Positions 34,470 to 43,872 of a stretch of 64,000 bases of DNA are shown here, one piece after another; within the stretch, counting starts at the first letter, position 1; each line of letters starts with the position of its first letter. The position numbers and the translations under genes were made by a program. The DNA lies in assembly GCA_040274725.1 (NCBI GenBank), contig JBEMAQ010000011.1:48861-112860 (forward strand). Reading direction: 5' to 3'. The stretch comes from Solibacillus sp040274725 (GTDB lineage Bacteria; Bacillota; Bacilli; Bacillales_A; Planococcaceae). The notes below the pieces were generated by a model. It saw only the letters and a list, made by a program, of their open reading frames with translations. It was not told where the DNA came from and ran no database searches.

Positions 34470-36194
34470 ATGTCAAAGAAAATTGTTTTACCACCACAGC
34501 CGGGTAATCCGAGCGATGTGGAGCGCATTAAAAATGAAAGTAATTATTTACGAGGCACGCTTGAGCGTACGATGCAGTATCCGCTAAGCTCAGGTATTCC
34601 AGATGATGATAACCGCTTAATGAAATTCCACGGCAGCTATTTACAGGATGACCGTGATATTCGTACAGAGCGCGAAAAGCAAAAGCTAGAGCCAGCGTAT
34701 CAATTTATGGTGCGTGTACGAACTCCGGGCGGTACGGCAACACCAGCACAATGGCTTGTGATGGATGAGATGGGCGATAAATACGGCAACGGCTCATTAA
34801 AATTAACGACGCGTCAAGCATTCCAAGTGCACGGTATTTTAAAGTGGAATGTGAAAAAATATATGCAGGAAATTCATGATGTGTTACTAGATTGTATCGC
34901 GGCGTGTGGTGACGTAAACCGTAACGTTATGTGTAATGTCAACCCAAATCAATCAGCTTTGCATGATGAGGTATACGAATGGTCAACAAAACTAAGTGAG
35001 CATTTATTACCGCGCACACGTGCCTATCATGAGCTGTGGTTAGACGGTGAAAAAATTTATGATGGCCAGGATACAGAGACAGAGCTTGAGCCAATTTACG
35101 GTGCCCTGTACTTACCACGTAAATTTAAAATTGGGATTGCGATTCCACCGAGTAATGATGTAGACGTCTTCTCGCAGGATATCGGCTTTATTGCTATTGT
35201 TGAAAACGACGAGCTAGTGGGCTTTAACGTAGCAGTTGGCGGTGGTATGGGGATGACACATGGTGATACAGCGACGTATCCACAGCTTGGCCGCTTGATC
35301 GGCTTCATTCCGAAAGAGCGCCTGCTTGAAACGGCGGAGAAAATTTTAACGATTCAGCGTGATTATGGGAACCGTGCAGTACGTAAAAATGCCCGCTTCA
35401 AATATACAGTCGATGCGCGTGGTGTGGATTGGTTCAAAGAAGAATTACACCGCCGTCTAGGCTGGGAGCTAGGCGAGCTACGTACGTATTCATTCAAGCG
35501 TACGGGCGATGAGTACGGCTGGATTAAAGGTGCAGATGGTAAATGGCACTTTACATTATTCATCCAAAACGGTCGTATTCGTGACTTCGAAGACTATAAA
35601 TTAAAAACAGGCTTACGCGAAATCGCGAAAATCCATACAGGTTTATTCCGTTTAACGCCAAACCAGAACTTATTAATTGCCGATGTGACACCGCAAAAGA
35701 AACGTGCGATTGATAAGCTATTAACAGACTACAATATTACAGACGGTGCGCATTATTCGGCGTTACGTCGTAATTCGATTGCGTGTGTATCACTACCAAC
35801 ATGTGGTCTTGCAATGGCCGAAGCGGAGCGCTACCTGCCGTCATTAATTACGAAAATTGATAAAACATTAGCGGAAATCGGCTTGCTTGAAACAGAAATC
35901 GGCATTCGTATGTCGGGTTGTCCGAACGGTTGCTCACGTGCGGCGATGGGTGAGATTGGCTTTATTGGTAAAGGGCCAGGCAAATACAATTTATATTTAG
36001 GTGGCGACTTTAAAGGTGAGCGCTTAAATAAATTGTACCGTGAAAATATCGGCGAAGAGGAAATTTTAGCGGTGCTAGCACCACTGTTTGCGCAGTATGC
36101 AAAAGAGCGCGAGGAAGGCGAACATTTCGGTGATTTCGTCATTCGTGCAGGTTACGTAGAGGCAGTAACAGATGGACGCAACTTCCACAGCTAA
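34470..36194 (+). CDS. cysI: Assimilatory sulfite reductase hemoprotein subunit
   Basis: 574 residues. The siroheme/4Fe-4S ligands are present as C-X5-C (C439, C445) and C-X3-C (C484, C488, in SGCPNGCS). It reduces sulfite to sulfide with six electrons from CysJ. GGAGAG at 34458-34463 selects ATG 34470; the frame is open from 34452. The siroheme it needs is made by the same operon. Confidence 0.97.
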   Translation: MSKKIVLPPQPGNPSDVERIKNESNYLRGTLERTMQYPLSSGIPDDDNRLMKFHGSYLQDDRDIRTEREKQKLEPAYQFMVRVRTPGGTATPAQWLVMDEMGDKYGNGSLKLTTRQAFQVHGILKWNVKKYMQEIHDVLLDCIAACGDVNRNVMCNVNPNQSALHDEVYEWSTKLSEHLLPRTRAYHELWLDGEKIYDGQDTETELEPIYGALYLPRKFKIGIAIPPSNDVDVFSQDIGFIAIVENDELVGFNVAVGGGMGMTHGDTATYPQLGRLIGFIPKERLLETAEKILTIQRDYGNRAVRKNARFKYTVDARGVDWFKEELHRRLGWELGELRTYSFKRTGDEYGWIKGADGKWHFTLFIQNGRIRDFEDYKLKTGLREIAKIHTGLFRLTPNQNLLIADVTPQKKRAIDKLLTDYNITDGAHYSALRRNSIACVSLPTCGLAMAEAERYLPSLITKIDKTLAEIGLLETEIGIRMSGCPNGCSRAAMGEIGFIGKGPGKYNLYLGGDFKGERLNKLYRENIGEEEILAVLAPLFAQYAKEREEGEHFGDFVIRAGYVEAVTDGRNFHS

Positions 36195-36206
36195 AGGATT
36201 GATTTG

Positions 36207-36812
36207 ATGTATTCAGTCACGTTAAATATTGAAAAGAAACGGGCTGTTGTTGTCGGTGGTGGCTCTGTTGCGTACAGGAAAATCGTCGGTTTACTGGCGG
36301 AGGGTGCGATCATTCTGGTCATTAGTCCAGACGTTACAAAGGAAATTGAGACGCTGATTGAGCAAAAGCGTGTTCAGTGGACTGCTCGAAAGTTTGAGGC
36401 GACCGATGTATTTGGTGCATTTCTCGTCATTGCCGCAACGAATTGCCGCAACGTAAATGCACAGATTGCAAGCTGTTGTCAGTCTTACCAACTCGTCAAT
36501 ATTGTGGATGATCCAGCGCGCAGCACATTTCATGTCCCAGCGAAGGTGCAGCGCGGTGAGCTTGTCATTACGGTATCAACAGGCGGTGCGAGTCCGCTCC
36601 TCGCAAAAAAAATTCGCGATGACATTGCAGTGCAGTACCCGGAAGATTATGCCGACTACATCGCATTTTTATCCAGTGCAAGAAAGCAAATACTCACTCG
36701 TTCGCTCGCACCTAAGCAGCGAAAAGAGCTGATTAGGCAAAGTCAGCAGGATGAATATTATCATTCGCTAGAAGCACGCCACGTATTTTTGCAACAACTA
36801 AATAGAGAGTAA
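36207..36812 (+). CDS. sirC: Precorrin-2 dehydrogenase / SirC
   Basis: 201 residues. NAD-binding motif VVVGGGSVAYRK near residue 15, then the CysG-N fold with FHVPAKVQRGELVITVSTGG. It oxidises precorrin-2 to sirohydrochlorin, the middle step of siroheme synthesis, so the operon has all three steps as separate proteins (CobA, SirC, SirB). AAAGGA serves ATG 36207; a TTG just before it is less well spaced. Confidence 0.93.
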   Translation: MYSVTLNIEKKRAVVVGGGSVAYRKIVGLLAEGAIILVISPDVTKEIETLIEQKRVQWTARKFEATDVFGAFLVIAATNCRNVNAQIASCCQSYQLVNIVDDPARSTFHVPAKVQRGELVITVSTGGASPLLAKKIRDDIAVQYPEDYADYIAFLSSARKQILTRSLAPKQRKELIRQSQQDEYYHSLEARHVFLQQLNRE

Positions 36813-36824
36813 GTATTTGTCATT

Positions 36825-36861
36825 TGGCGTGTTCGGATTATCCGAATACGCCTCTTTTTTT
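36825..36861 (+). terminator. Terminator of the cobA-sirC operon
   Basis: Hairpin GGCGTGTTCGGA / TCCGAATACGCC with one G-U pair, then seven T. Confidence 0.9.
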
Positions 36862-36954
36862 GGGATAAGAAAGTAAAGGTTTTCGGGGGAGTTCACATAA
36901 GAAAAGACATCATGACGCGCCATGTGTTTTTCTAACTAGAGAAATGTAGTGGAT

Positions 36955-36984
36955 TTGTATTAAGGGCGCGATTTCTTGTACAAT
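36955..36984 (+). promoter_or_regulatory. Candidate promoter of yunF
   Basis: TTGTAT (36955-36960), 18-base spacer, TACAAT (36979-36984), 18 bases before the start codon. Confidence 0.5.
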
Positions 36985-37002
36985 ATTTTTGAGGTGAGGA
37001 CG

Positions 37003-37860
37003 ATGATTTATATTGGCTTAACAGGCTGGGGCGACCACCCAACTGTCTATAGTAGCGCAACAGCCGCACGTGATAAATTATTTGATTATAGTGGGCATTT
37101 TCCAGTAGTGGAGCTTGATACGTCCTTTTATGCGATTCCCTCTGTAGAAAATGTTGAGAAGTGGTGTAAGGACACGCCGGATAACTTCAAGTTTGTCGTC
37201 AAGGCGTACCAGGGCATGACCGGGCATTTGCGTGATGAGCTGCCATATGAATCACGTAATGATATGTTTAACGCATTTCGTGACTGCGTGGAGACTTTTA
37301 GGAAGCATGGTAAGCTCGCGATGGTACTTGTACAATTCCCGCCGTGGTTTGATTGCCAGGGGAAACATGTACAATACATTTGTTATATAAAACAGCAATT
37401 AGCAAAATTTCCAGTCGCCATCGAATTTCGGAATCAAACATGGTACGCTACTCATATGAAAGAGAAGACGATTACTTTTTTAAAAGAGCAGGAGCTCATT
37501 CATACAGTTTGCGATGAACCGCAAGCAGGCAGTGGCTCGGTGCCGTTTGTACCAATTGCGACAAGTGATATGGCACTTGTGCGTATTCATGGGCGCAATG
37601 TGCACGGTTGGCGCAATATCGGACACAATGAAAACTGGCGTAAAGTACGTTTTTTATATGATTACACGGAGGACGAGCTGCGAAAAATGAGCGCGGACAT
37701 TCAATTTTTACACAAGCAGACACGTGACGTGTTTGTATTGTTTAATAATAATTCGGGCGGACACGCGGCGGCGAATGCGAAGCTATTTCAACAATTAGTC
37801 GGTGTCACATTTGACGGGCTTGCGCCGAAACAATTAAATATGTTTGAAGGGGAGCTTTGA
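37003..37860 (+). CDS. yunF: DUF72 family protein YunF
   Basis: 285 residues. DUF72 signatures: YIGLTGWGDHP at the start, VELDTSFYAIPS near residue 45, FKFVVKAYQGMTGH near 68 and a late VFVLFNNNSGGHAAANA. The fold is a TIM barrel related to endonuclease IV/xylose isomerase; no activity is established. GAGGTGAGG precedes the ATG at 37003. It overlaps yunE by one base. Homologous to B. subtilis YunF and in the same neighbourhood. Confidence 0.9.
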   Translation: MIYIGLTGWGDHPTVYSSATAARDKLFDYSGHFPVVELDTSFYAIPSVENVEKWCKDTPDNFKFVVKAYQGMTGHLRDELPYESRNDMFNAFRDCVETFRKHGKLAMVLVQFPPWFDCQGKHVQYICYIKQQLAKFPVAIEFRNQTWYATHMKEKTITFLKEQELIHTVCDEPQAGSGSVPFVPIATSDMALVRIHGRNVHGWRNIGHNENWRKVRFLYDYTEDELRKMSADIQFLHKQTRDVFVLFNNNSGGHAAANAKLFQQLVGVTFDGLAPKQLNMFEGEL

Positions 37861-38681
37861 TGACGTACTTTCTTCTATTCGCCATCGCGATGTGCTCCGG
37901 CATTGTTGGTGCACTCGTCGGTCTTGGTGGTGGCGCGATTTTAATACCGGCGACGCTCTTTGTCGGCATTAATTTAGGCTATATTCCAGATATTACACCA
38001 CAAACGGTTGTTGGTTTGTCGGTCATTATGATGATTTTTACGGGACTCGCTTCAACGCTTTCCTATATGAAATCAGGCATGGTTGATTTTAAATCGGGCT
38101 TTATTTTATTTATTGGCAGTATTCCTGGGACAATGCTTGGGGCGTGGCTGAATAAAGGCTTAGATTTACCATCGTTTAATTTATACTTTGGTATTTTACT
38201 CGTTGTGTTGGCGATTATTTTGCTTGTTCGTGACTATATAAAGCCTGTGAAATGGTTTGTGGCGCACGGAACGAAGCGAACATATGAGGACGACAGTGGC
38301 AACGCACATGTATACGGCTATCCAATTTGGTTTGCTGTACTGCTGTCATTTTTTGTTGGCTGCATGTCGGGGCTGTTTGGTATTGGTGGCGGTTCGATGA
38401 TTGTACCGGCGATGATTATTTTATTTTTATTCCCACCGCATGTGGCAGTCGCAACATCGATGTTTTTAGTACTTTTAACGTCCATCGTCAATTCAGCGAG
38501 TCATATCTATTTGGGGAATGTGCCGTGGATTTATACGGTTCCCGTTATTATCGGCGCGTTTTTAGGCGCAAAATTAGGCGCGAAAGTTAGCAAAAAGCTT
38601 GATTTTAAGGCACTCGTTGTCGCGCTAAGAATCGTTTTATTATTACTAGGTGTGCGTTCAATTTTAGATGCATTACTATAG
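37860..38681 (+). CDS. yunE: TauE/SafE-family membrane transporter YunE
   Basis: 273 residues with about eight membrane segments in two repeats, each beginning with a glycine-rich helix (ALVGLGGGAILIPA and LFGIGGGSMIVPA). The family is proposed to export sulfite or sulfonates; the substrate here is unproven, though a sulfite exporter next to a sulfite-producing pathway would make sense. The start overlaps the yunF stop (TTTGATGA). Confidence 0.88.
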   Translation: MTYFLLFAIAMCSGIVGALVGLGGGAILIPATLFVGINLGYIPDITPQTVVGLSVIMMIFTGLASTLSYMKSGMVDFKSGFILFIGSIPGTMLGAWLNKGLDLPSFNLYFGILLVVLAIILLVRDYIKPVKWFVAHGTKRTYEDDSGNAHVYGYPIWFAVLLSFFVGCMSGLFGIGGGSMIVPAMIILFLFPPHVAVATSMFLVLLTSIVNSASHIYLGNVPWIYTVPVIIGAFLGAKLGAKVSKKLDFKALVVALRIVLLLLGVRSILDALL

Positions 38682-38708
38682 GTTTTTTCGGAAAAATGAG
38701 GTGGCTAG

Positions 38709-40070
38709 ATGAAAGAGACAATTCATATTTTTCATACGAATGACGTACACAGTCATTTTAATTATTGGTTTAGAAGTCAAGCGTTTGTCAAGGCACAGCG
38801 CACGCTTTTTGCGGCGCGCGGTGAATCGAGCCTACTGATCGATCTCGGAGATCATATGGATCGTTCGAATATTTATACAGAGGCGACGCTTGGGCGTGGC
38901 AATGTTGAGCTATTAAATGAGGCACAATATGATGTGGTGACGCTCGGCAATAATGAGGGGATTACGTTGTCATTTGACGAGCTAGTCGAGCTGTATGCGG
39001 AAGCACAATTTGAAGTCATTGTCGGTAATTTACAGGCGACGGCTGTGCCAAATCCAGATTGGATGAAGCCGTATACAATTATCACAACAAAATATGGGAC
39101 AAAAATTGGCATGATTGCCGCAACGGCACAATTTAATGCGTTTTACGAAGAGCTTGGTTGGCATGTGTCAGAGCCACGTCTGAATTTAGTAGAAACGGCT
39201 TATCGCATGCGCGGAGAGGTCGATATTTTACTATGCTTGTCGCATTTAGGGATTAATGAGGACCGACTGCTCGCAGAGGAATGTCCAATCATTGACGTCA
39301 TTTTTGGTGCGCATACGCATCATATTTTGCCTGACGGTGAGCTTGTGAACGGGGTGCTGTTGACAGGTGGCGGTAAGTTCGGTCAATATACAGGGCATTT
39401 AACGTTGCAATTTGACCGTGAAACGATGCAACTACAAAAGCGAGATCGTCTTATTGAAAATGCGTTACTATCCGAAGTAGGGAATGAGATGGAACGGCTA
39501 CACGCGTTGCATGAGGAAGCGAAGCAACAATTACAGACACCGCTATTTCAATTAACGAAAACGTACCATAAGGAATGGTTTCATCGTTCGCAGTTATCCG
39601 ATTTATTTGCAGCAGCGTTGTTTGATTATGCAGATGCTGATTGTGCAATGTTTAATGCGGGGATTTTTGTTGATCATCTTGCAAAGGGCAATGTATCAGC
39701 GTATGCGATTCACAAAACGCTACCGCATCCGATTAACCTATGTGTCATCGAATGTACGGGGCGCGAGCTGAAGGAGATTTATATGCAGTCCCAAAATGAA
39801 GAGTGGCCACGACTTGAATTAAAGGGGCTTGGTTTCCGCGGTATTATTTTTGGAAAGGTACTGCATTACGGGCTCACAATGGATAAAAAGCGAAAGTTAT
39901 TCATAAATAATAAGCTAGTGGAACCGGATAAAACCTACAAGTTAGCAACGCTCGATACATTTACATTTGGCTATTTTTTTCCAAACTTTAAGTATGCCAA
40001 AAAGCATTATTTATTGCCATCTTTTTTACGCGATATTTTACGTGAGTATTGCAAAAAAAAGTTTGAATGA
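38709..40070 (+). CDS. yunD: Bifunctional metallophosphatase/5'-nucleotidase-like protein YunD
   Basis: 453 residues. Calcineurin-like phosphoesterase domain with HTNDVHSHF (D12, H14) and a GNNE plus GAHTHH motif, then a 5'-nucleotidase C-terminal domain from about residue 285. No signal peptide is visible, unlike secreted 5'-nucleotidases, so it probably acts inside. Substrate unknown. TGAGGTGG precedes the ATG. Third gene of yunF-yunE-yunD. Confidence 0.9.
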   Translation: MKETIHIFHTNDVHSHFNYWFRSQAFVKAQRTLFAARGESSLLIDLGDHMDRSNIYTEATLGRGNVELLNEAQYDVVTLGNNEGITLSFDELVELYAEAQFEVIVGNLQATAVPNPDWMKPYTIITTKYGTKIGMIAATAQFNAFYEELGWHVSEPRLNLVETAYRMRGEVDILLCLSHLGINEDRLLAEECPIIDVIFGAHTHHILPDGELVNGVLLTGGGKFGQYTGHLTLQFDRETMQLQKRDRLIENALLSEVGNEMERLHALHEEAKQQLQTPLFQLTKTYHKEWFHRSQLSDLFAAALFDYADADCAMFNAGIFVDHLAKGNVSAYAIHKTLPHPINLCVIECTGRELKEIYMQSQNEEWPRLELKGLGFRGIIFGKVLHYGLTMDKKRKLFINNKLVEPDKTYKLATLDTFTFGYFFPNFKYAKKHYLLPSFLRDILREYCKKKFE

Positions 40071-40154
40071 CATCTTTTGTCCGCTTTCCTATTTTTTCTT
40101 TAGCACTTATAATGTAAATAACGTATTTTTCAAGAAACGGAGCTAAAGAATGGA

Positions 40155-41261
40155 ATGCGATTAATATCAATTCATGTTTTAAAGGTAGGTATGAGGATTG
40201 GGCGTACAATCTGGAATGAGGCTGGGCACCCACTTTTGCAAAAAGATGTCATTGTTACAGAGCGTATTTTGGAACGTTTAAAAGAACTGAATATTCGTTA
40301 TCTGTATATTGAGGATGGGATTTCCAGCGGTATTCAGGTGGAGGAAACGGTAACGGCTGAAAAACGTCATAAAGCTGTGAAGCATATTACGAACTCCTTT
40401 AAAGAGGTGAGGCAGGCAAAATCAGCACAAGCTTCATACATTCTCGATCAGCAATCAAAAGTGATTGGCTCGATTGTAGAAGATTTGATGGATGCAATTT
40501 TAGGTAGTGAAGAAGTATTAACGGTTTTAGGTGATGCTTATCTTTATGATGAATATTTGTACCAGCATTCGTTTCAAGTGACGCTTTATTCCATTGCTAT
40601 TGCGAAAGAAATGGGTTATTCCTATGAAGATTTACGTTTAATTGGCATTGGCGCTATGCTGCATGACATTGGAAAATTAATCGTGCCAACAGAGATTTTA
40701 ATGAAGCCTGGTAAATTAACGGATAGTGAATATGAAGTGATGAAGGACCATGCACGTCACGGCTTTGATATTTTGCGTAATTTACATTCAGTCTCACTAC
40801 TTGTTGCACATTGTGCGTTCCAGCATCATGAGCGTATAGATGGCAGCGGTTATCCGCGCGGGCTTGTCGATTATGAGATTCACCCATTTGCGAAAATTAT
40901 TGGTGTTGCTGATGTATTTGATGCGGTGACGTCGAATCGTGTGTACCGTGCCAAAATGTTGCCATCTGAAGGAATCGCGATTATCGAACAAGGTAGCGGG
41001 AAGATATTTGACCCGCGCGTTGTTGAGGCACTAAAGCGCAGTATTGCCATCTATACAAATGGAAGCATTTTAAAACTAACAGATGGTCGACGTGGGATTG
41101 TGTCACGACAAAATGTGAAGGCCCCTGAACGCCCTTGGATTCGTGTATTTGAAGAAGTCGAAGGAAGCATTTTAAAGGCGACATATGAAATTAACCTCGT
41201 GGATCATCCAGAAATTGTAATTGAAAAAGTCGATACAGATTACATTGTATACGCTGAATAG
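40155..41261 (+). CDS. HD-GYP domain protein (probable cyclic-di-GMP phosphodiesterase)
   Basis: 368 residues. An N-terminal region of about 120 residues (DUF3391-like) is followed by an HD-GYP domain with HDIGK (H170, D171), the later HHERIDGSGYPRGL and a second metal region. All hallmark residues of active HD-GYP enzymes look present. Such enzymes hydrolyse c-di-GMP to GMP or pGpG; the target pathway is unknown. No membrane span is seen. The ATG at 40150 runs into a stop after four codons; ATG 40155 is used. A possible -10 TATAAT lies at 40108. Confidence 0.9.
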   Translation: MRLISIHVLKVGMRIGRTIWNEAGHPLLQKDVIVTERILERLKELNIRYLYIEDGISSGIQVEETVTAEKRHKAVKHITNSFKEVRQAKSAQASYILDQQSKVIGSIVEDLMDAILGSEEVLTVLGDAYLYDEYLYQHSFQVTLYSIAIAKEMGYSYEDLRLIGIGAMLHDIGKLIVPTEILMKPGKLTDSEYEVMKDHARHGFDILRNLHSVSLLVAHCAFQHHERIDGSGYPRGLVDYEIHPFAKIIGVADVFDAVTSNRVYRAKMLPSEGIAIIEQGSGKIFDPRVVEALKRSIAIYTNGSILKLTDGRRGIVSRQNVKAPERPWIRVFEEVEGSILKATYEINLVDHPEIVIEKVDTDYIVYAE

Positions 41262-41264
41262 ATA

Positions 41265-41304
41265 AATTCCCCTTATCATAAAATACGATGAGGGGGATTT
41301 TTTT
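41265..41304 (+). terminator. Terminator hairpin overlapping the yunB ribosome site
   Basis: Thirteen continuous pairs, AATTCCCCTTATC with GATGAGGGGGATT, followed by T7. The 3' arm contains the AGGGGG ribosome-binding sequence of yunB and the T run abuts its TTG start. Confidence 0.85.
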
Positions 41305-42076
41305 GTTTTCTCGTCGAAAAAACAAGATGATTTTCGCGCGCAATAAGCCGAAAAAATCGAATTGGCTCGTTCTATTAGTCGTAAGCTTGATTGGAATGAT
41401 TTTCGTGATGATTTATTTTTTAAATATGCGTTTAATGCCGACGTATTTACAATATGCCGAAGTACAAACGGATAAAATTGCGTCCTATGTTGTTAATAAA
41501 GCGGTGAATTCACGCACATCTAGCGTGCTTGATGTCAATGATATTATTGTCGACCTGCCCAGTGAGGTAGACAATATGATTACGACAAAATTTAATACGG
41601 AAATTATTAATCAGGTGCGTGCGGAAACGACGACGCTTGTCAAAGAATATTTAGAGCAAGCGGAAAATGGGGACCTCACGCATTTACCGAATTTAGACAA
41701 TGTTGAATATGATGTTGGTCGCATGGAGGCGGGGGATGGCATCGTATTTTTCGTACCGCTCGGGCAAGCAGCGAATGTTCCGATTATCGGTAATTTAGGA
41801 CCGAAAATCCCGATTCGTTTTCATATTATCGGGAATGTCCATAGTAATGTGGAATCGTCTGTGCGGGAGTTTGGTATTAATAATGCCATTGTGGAAGTGA
41901 CGGTATTACTAGAAGTGAATGTGCAAATCATCGTGCCATTTGCGAGTAAATCTGCATCTGTTGAGCAAAGAATTCCTGTAGCAATTGGTTTAGTAAGGGG
42001 CTCTGTGCCACATATTTATAGTAACGGTGAAGGTGCGCAGCCTTCAATCGAGGTACCTATTCCTTATGATAAATGA
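41303..42076 (+). CDS. yunB: Sporulation protein YunB
   Basis: 257 residues: basic N-terminus, one membrane span at about residues 21-43, then an extracytoplasmic domain with NLGPKIPIRFHIIG and INNAIVEVTV, diagnostic of YunB. B. subtilis YunB is made in the mother cell under sigma-E and is needed for proper spore formation; its biochemical role is unknown. AGGGGG at 41291-41296 favours TTG 41303, although ATG 41288 is in frame. Its presence says the organism belongs to a spore-forming lineage. Confidence 0.88.
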   Translation: MFSRRKNKMIFARNKPKKSNWLVLLVVSLIGMIFVMIYFLNMRLMPTYLQYAEVQTDKIASYVVNKAVNSRTSSVLDVNDIIVDLPSEVDNMITTKFNTEIINQVRAETTTLVKEYLEQAENGDLTHLPNLDNVEYDVGRMEAGDGIVFFVPLGQAANVPIIGNLGPKIPIRFHIIGNVHSNVESSVREFGINNAIVEVTVLLEVNVQIIVPFASKSASVEQRIPVAIGLVRGSVPHIYSNGEGAQPSIEVPIPYDK

Positions 42077-42179
42077 ATGAGCAGTTGTTGAAGGATTGGG
42101 AATATGTTACATTGTCAAGAGAGTTAATTTTAGTATTTTTAAACATGTTTTAATTAAGAAAATCGAAAGGGTGAGAGCG

Positions 42180-43088
42180 ATGACATCTTGTAAACCGACG
42201 AGTAATAAGGAAGAACATATTCGAAAACCAGATTGGTTAAAAATTAAATTAAATACGAATGATGAATATAAAAGCTTGAAAAAACTGATGCGCGAAAATA
42301 ATTTGCATACGGTTTGTGAGGAAGCGCGTTGCCCAAATATTCATGAATGCTGGGGCGAGCGCCGTACAGCGACAATGATGATTTTAGGGAGTGTATGTAC
42401 GCGCGCCTGTCGCTTTTGTGCGATTAAAACAGGGCTGCCGACAGAGCTTGATTTAGCGGAGCCAGAGCGCGTGGCAGATTCTGTTGCAATTATGAATCTG
42501 AAGCATGTCGTCATTACAATGGTCGCGCGTGACGATTTAAAGGACGGAGGGGCAGAGGTATTAGCTGAAACAGTGCGTGCGATTCGTCGAAAAAGCCCAC
42601 TCACATCGATTGAAGTGCTACCATCAGATTTAGGTGGGACGGAGGAAAACTTGCAACTGTTAATGGAGGCGCGTCCTGATATTTTAAATCACAATATCGA
42701 AACAGTGCGTCGACTAACGCCAAGAGTACGCGCAAAGGCAAAATACGAGCGCTCGCTTGCGTTTTTACGTCGTGCAAAGGAAATGCAGCCGAATATCCCG
42801 ACAAAATCGTCACTGATGATTGGGCTTGGGGAGACGGTGGAAGAGATTTATGAGGTAATGGATGACTTGCGTGCAAACAATGTGGATATTATGACAATTG
42901 GTCAATATTTACAACCGACGAAAAAGCATTTACCTGTAAAAAAATATTACTCTCCGATTGAGTTCGGTAAGCTACGCAAAATTGCGATGGAGAAAGGCTT
43001 TAAGCATTGTGAGGCAGGTCCGCTTGTACGCAGTAGCTATCATGCAGATGAACAAGTAAATGCAGCAGCAAGCCTAGTTAGTGAATAA
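42180..43088 (+). CDS. lipA: Lipoyl synthase
   Basis: 302 residues. Radical-SAM cluster C73-X3-C77-X2-C80 and the auxiliary cluster ligands C46, C51 and C57 (CEEARCPNIHEC). It inserts two sulfurs into octanoyl groups, giving lipoyl arms on GcvH and 2-oxoacid dehydrogenases, consuming its own auxiliary Fe-S cluster, which ties it to the suf genes. The open frame starts at 42096, but AAAGGGTGAG selects ATG 42180. Confidence 0.97.
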   Translation: MTSCKPTSNKEEHIRKPDWLKIKLNTNDEYKSLKKLMRENNLHTVCEEARCPNIHECWGERRTATMMILGSVCTRACRFCAIKTGLPTELDLAEPERVADSVAIMNLKHVVITMVARDDLKDGGAEVLAETVRAIRRKSPLTSIEVLPSDLGGTEENLQLLMEARPDILNHNIETVRRLTPRVRAKAKYERSLAFLRRAKEMQPNIPTKSSLMIGLGETVEEIYEVMDDLRANNVDIMTIGQYLQPTKKHLPVKKYYSPIEFGKLRKIAMEKGFKHCEAGPLVRSSYHADEQVNAAASLVSE

Positions 43089-43146
43089 ATAATTTCACTT
43101 TATGAGACGTTTTGAAGGTATAATAAGTAGCGGAGGTGTTCCTTGA

Positions 43147-43479
43147 ATGATTATTGCAGAAGGCTATGCCTACGAGTTGATTGAAAATGTTCGCGAAGGC
43201 TTTAATGAAGAGGATTTTTTAGGGCGCTATGCGGATATTTTAACGAAATACGATTATATCGTAGGTGATTGGGGCTACGGTCAGCTTCGTTTAAAAGGCT
43301 TTTTTGATGACAAAAACAACAAATCAACATTCGATACGAAAATTAGTACGTTTGAAGATTATTTATATGAATACTGTAATTTTGGCTGTGCCTATTTTAT
43401 TTTGCACAAAGTAGGACGCGCTCAGGAGCCGCAGCCGATTACGATAGAAGAGCCGGTAGAACAACTAATAGAAGAGTAA
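43147..43479 (+). CDS. yutD: YutD family protein (DUF1027)
   Basis: 110 residues, matching B. subtilis YutD over the core YDYIVGDWGYGQLRLKGFF and YEYCNFGCAYFILHK. Function unknown; it is kept next to lipA across Bacillales. GGAGGT precedes the ATG; a TATAAT -10 element lies at 43119-43124. Confidence 0.88.
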   Translation: MIIAEGYAYELIENVREGFNEEDFLGRYADILTKYDYIVGDWGYGQLRLKGFFDDKNNKSTFDTKISTFEDYLYEYCNFGCAYFILHKVGRAQEPQPITIEEPVEQLIEE

Positions 43480-43480
43480 A

Positions 43481-43517
43481 AGAAGTGCCCACATATTTTC
43501 TGGGCACTTCTTTTTTT
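43481..43517. terminator. Bidirectional terminator
   Basis: AAGAAGTGCCCA / TGGGCACTTCTT hairpin with T and A runs between convergent genes. Confidence 0.9.
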
Positions 43518-43782
43518 AGCTTAGCAATTCGCGTAAATATTCACGCAAGTCAATCGCTTCTTCTTCTGTACGGTTATACACATGCTCTAAATAACCAGGC
43601 TCCTCGATATCATCTGAGCCGATAATCGCAAAGCGCCCGAACTGAATATCAAGTACAAGCACCTTACCAAAAAAGCGGCTGCTTTGCACAATCGCTAAAT
43701 CGTAGCGCTGCGTTTTACCAGCAAAGCTGACGAAGCGCGTTTTTGTGTCTTCTACATCATCATATAAGAAAAATCGTTCCAT
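43516..43782 (-). CDS. DUF3055 family protein
   Basis: 88 residues, beginning MERFFLYDDVEDTKTRFVSF, a pattern of the DUF3055 (SAV0927-like) proteins of Bacillales and staphylococci. Function unknown. GGAAGGAG nine bases upstream selects the ATG at 43782 rather than the longer open frame to 43809. It is divergent from yutE. Confidence 0.8.
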   Translation of the reverse strand: MERFFLYDDVEDTKTRFVSFAGKTQRYDLAIVQSSRFFGKVLVLDIQFGRFAIIGSDDIEEPGYLEHVYNRTEEEAIDLREYLRELLS

Positions 43783-43872
43783 TTTGCAAATGCTCCTTCC
43801 GAACCTCAAGAATATGGTACTATAGAAGAGAAATCACTATCAACACTTATTACCGAAATGGAGGCTTTATCT

